From Bacillus rubiinfantis (GTDB taxonomy: Bacteria; Bacillota; Bacilli; Bacillales; Cytobacillaceae), in contig CCFE01000016.1 in assembly GCA_000752035.1 (NCBI GenBank), positions 56,728 to 120,727 of the forward strand: DNA of 64,000 nt. The letters are read 5' to 3'. A program made the translations under genes and the position numbers. The notes beneath the pieces were generated by a model, which was given only the letters and a program-made list of their open reading frames with translations, was not told where the DNA came from and did not search any database. Positions 62,543 through 64,000 of this stretch are shown here, in pieces. Each line of letters begins with the position of its first letter. The stretch's first letter is position 1.

Positions 62543-64000
62543 ATGAGATTAAAAATTACCAAATCTAAAAATTCTTCATCTCTTTATGTTATTAAATCCA
62601 CCTATAAGAACGGGAAACATTCCTCCAAGGTTGTTGAAAAGCTTGGTACATATGATGAACTTCTAAAAAAGTTAGATGGTCAAGACCCCATCGAATGGGC
62701 CAAACAGTACATTGCTGAACTTAATAAAAGGGAAAAAGAAGATAAGCGTAAGATTATGGTTCAATACTCACCTACAAAGTTGATTGAAAAAGAGGACCGT
62801 CGCAGTTTTAATGGCGGTTACCTCTTTCTCCAACAGATTTATCATGAGTTACAGCTTCATAAAATCTGCAGTAAAATCTCTGACAGATACAAGTTTTCAT
62901 TTAACCTAAATTCAATTTTGTCGCGCTTACTATACGGCAGAATTATTTTCCCATCTTCCAAGCTTGCTACCCACCATCTCTCTTCTAAGTTCATTGAACA
63001 ACCTGATTTTGAACTCCAACATGTTTACCGTGCCCTTGAAGTGATCGCCAAGGAAAATGATTTTATTCAATCTGAGTTGTACAAAAATAGCCTGAAAGTT
63101 TCCAAAAGAAATACTGGCATTCTTTATTATGACTGTACGAATTATTTCTTTGAAATTGAACAGGAGGAAGGTTTAAAGCAATATGGTTACTCGAAGGAAC
63201 ACCGACCTAACCCTATTGTCCAGATGGGACTTTTTATGGATGGGGATGGGATTCCTCTTGCATTCAGTATCTACAAAGGGAATACCAATGAACAGATTTC
63301 ATTAAAACCTTTAGAACAAAAAATCTTAAAGGACTTCCACTTATCTAAGTTCGTTGTTTGCACGGACGCTGGACTTGCCTCAACGGACAACAGGAAGTTT
63401 AATGATAAGGATGATCGCGCATTTATTACTACTCAATCCATTAAAAAGTTAAAAAAACATTTAAAGGATTGGGCTCTTTCTCCAGAGGGTTGGAGGCTTG
63501 GTGAGGATCGTGAGACCTATGACATTACAAATGTAGACGAAACGATGTTTGCTGATAAAACCTTTTATAAGGAGCGTTGGATTAAAGAGAATGGGTTAGA
63601 ACAGAAGTTGATTGTAACTTATTCGATCAAGTACAGGGACTACCAGCGGCGAATTCGTCAATCGCAGATTGACCGTGCTGTAAAAGCTGTTGATTCTACT
63701 CCTTCAAAGATAAATAAACACAACCAAAATGATTATAAACGCTTTATTGAGAAAACAAGTGTAACTCCTGATGGAGAAATTGCAGCCAAAGAGCTCTACA
63801 GAATTAATGCGGAAACCATCGCAAAAGAGGAATTATTTGATGGATTTTATGCTGTGTGTACAAATTTAGAAGATCATGCTCCTGCCATTATAAAGTTCAA
63901 TCACAGGCGTTGGGAAATTGAGGAGTGTTTTCGTATCATGAAAAGTGAATTTAAAGCCAGACCCGTATACTTAAGTCGCGACGACAGGATCGAGGCCCAT
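62543..64000 (+). CDS. IS1634/IS4-group DDE transposase, 3' end outside window
   Basis: 486 codons open to the window edge. Features of the IS4/IS1634 group: an initial KSTYKNGKHSSKVVEKLGTYDELLKK segment, YDCTNYFFE (first Asp), GLFMDGDGIPLAFSIYKGNTNEQ, CTDAGLAS (second Asp) and NHRRWEIEECFRIMKSEFKARPVY (catalytic Glu, the YREK-like region). About 70-90 residues should remain to the right. Located just beyond the rpsR fragment, so it may be part of, or inserted in, an island. Confidence 0.9.
   Translation, partial: MRLKITKSKNSSSLYVIKSTYKNGKHSSKVVEKLGTYDELLKKLDGQDPIEWAKQYIAELNKREKEDKRKIMVQYSPTKLIEKEDRRSFNGGYLFLQQIYHELQLHKICSKISDRYKFSFNLNSILSRLLYGRIIFPSSKLATHHLSSKFIEQPDFELQHVYRALEVIAKENDFIQSELYKNSLKVSKRNTGILYYDCTNYFFEIEQEEGLKQYGYSKEHRPNPIVQMGLFMDGDGIPLAFSIYKGNTNEQISLKPLEQKILKDFHLSKFVVCTDAGLASTDNRKFNDKDDRAFITTQSIKKLKKHLKDWALSPEGWRLGEDRETYDITNVDETMFADKTFYKERWIKENGLEQKLIVTYSIKYRDYQRRIRQSQIDRAVKAVDSTPSKINKHNQNDYKRFIEKTSVTPDGEIAAKELYRINAETIAKEELFDGFYAVCTNLEDHAPAIIKFNHRRWEIEECFRIMKSEFKARPVYLSRDDRIEAH

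Overview
The window looks like chromosomal DNA of a spore-forming, low-GC Bacillaceae (Bacillus sensu lato, perhaps Neobacillus-like; the genus is an inference). Evidence is the conserved block walR-walK-walH-walI-walJ-htrA-CxxH/CxxC-rlmH and purA-dnaB-rplI-gdpP-yybS, strong GGAGG ribosome sites, a cwlJ spore-lysis gene and two consensus parS sites. The parS sites and the core genes place it near the replication origin.

Layout. 1-4.1 kb: end of an RsiV-like anti-sigma factor, then a phosphate group (psiE, pstS, PhoP-like regulator with a Pho box) and an orphan FliL-like protein. 4.2-7.1 kb: a TetR/LmrA-type regulator with an NmrA-like SDR, a ferredoxin-reductase-like flavoprotein and a glutathione peroxidase, with two matching operators. 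7.1-7.7 kb: DinB-fold protein. 7.83-11.03 kb: a decayed Tn3-family transposon with 38-bp ends and a 5-bp target duplication, carrying two secreted-protein genes. 11.1-12.4 kb: DUF5068-type lipoprotein. 12.6-20.6 kb: a catabolic cluster that runs fructuronate -> mannonate -> KDG -> KDPG -> pyruvate + G3P, with an extra zinc dehydrogenase, an MHS-type transporter and a divergent GntR regulator. 20.7-24.2 kb: two-component system and cwlJ. 24.6-26.6 kb: a staygreen-like gene split by an ISL3-family insertion with an 8-bp target duplication. 26.8-27.8 kb: nitronate monooxygenase-like enzyme. 28.2-29.7 kb: an endonuclease-like/winged-helix gene with two copies of a ~215-bp repeat, each made of four palindromes. 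30.1-34.1 kb: TerA-like protein and a class A PBP. 34.5-38.7 kb: TetR, MFS transporter, CocE-type hydrolase.

39.7-43.6 kb is a tandem pair of small accessory segments marked by three copies of the rlmH 3'-end sequence, i.e. an SCC-like array at the same gene end used by staphylococcal SCCmec. It holds a nonsense-mutated AlbA_2/ATPase-type gene, an AAA/DUF4143 ATPase and the 3' remnant of what looks like a serine recombinase. 43.5-60.4 kb is the conserved core with four tRNAs (Phe, Asp, Glu, Lys) and two extra tRNA 5' halves. 60.6-62.1 kb: modA-modB without modC. The right edge holds a 3'-terminal fragment of rpsR, best explained as one end of an integrated island, followed by an IS1634/IS4-group transposase that runs off the window.

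The most noteworthy items are the rlmH att array, the endonuclease/palindromic-repeat pair, the rpsR fragment, the Tn3-family transposon with cargo, and the tRNA half genes.
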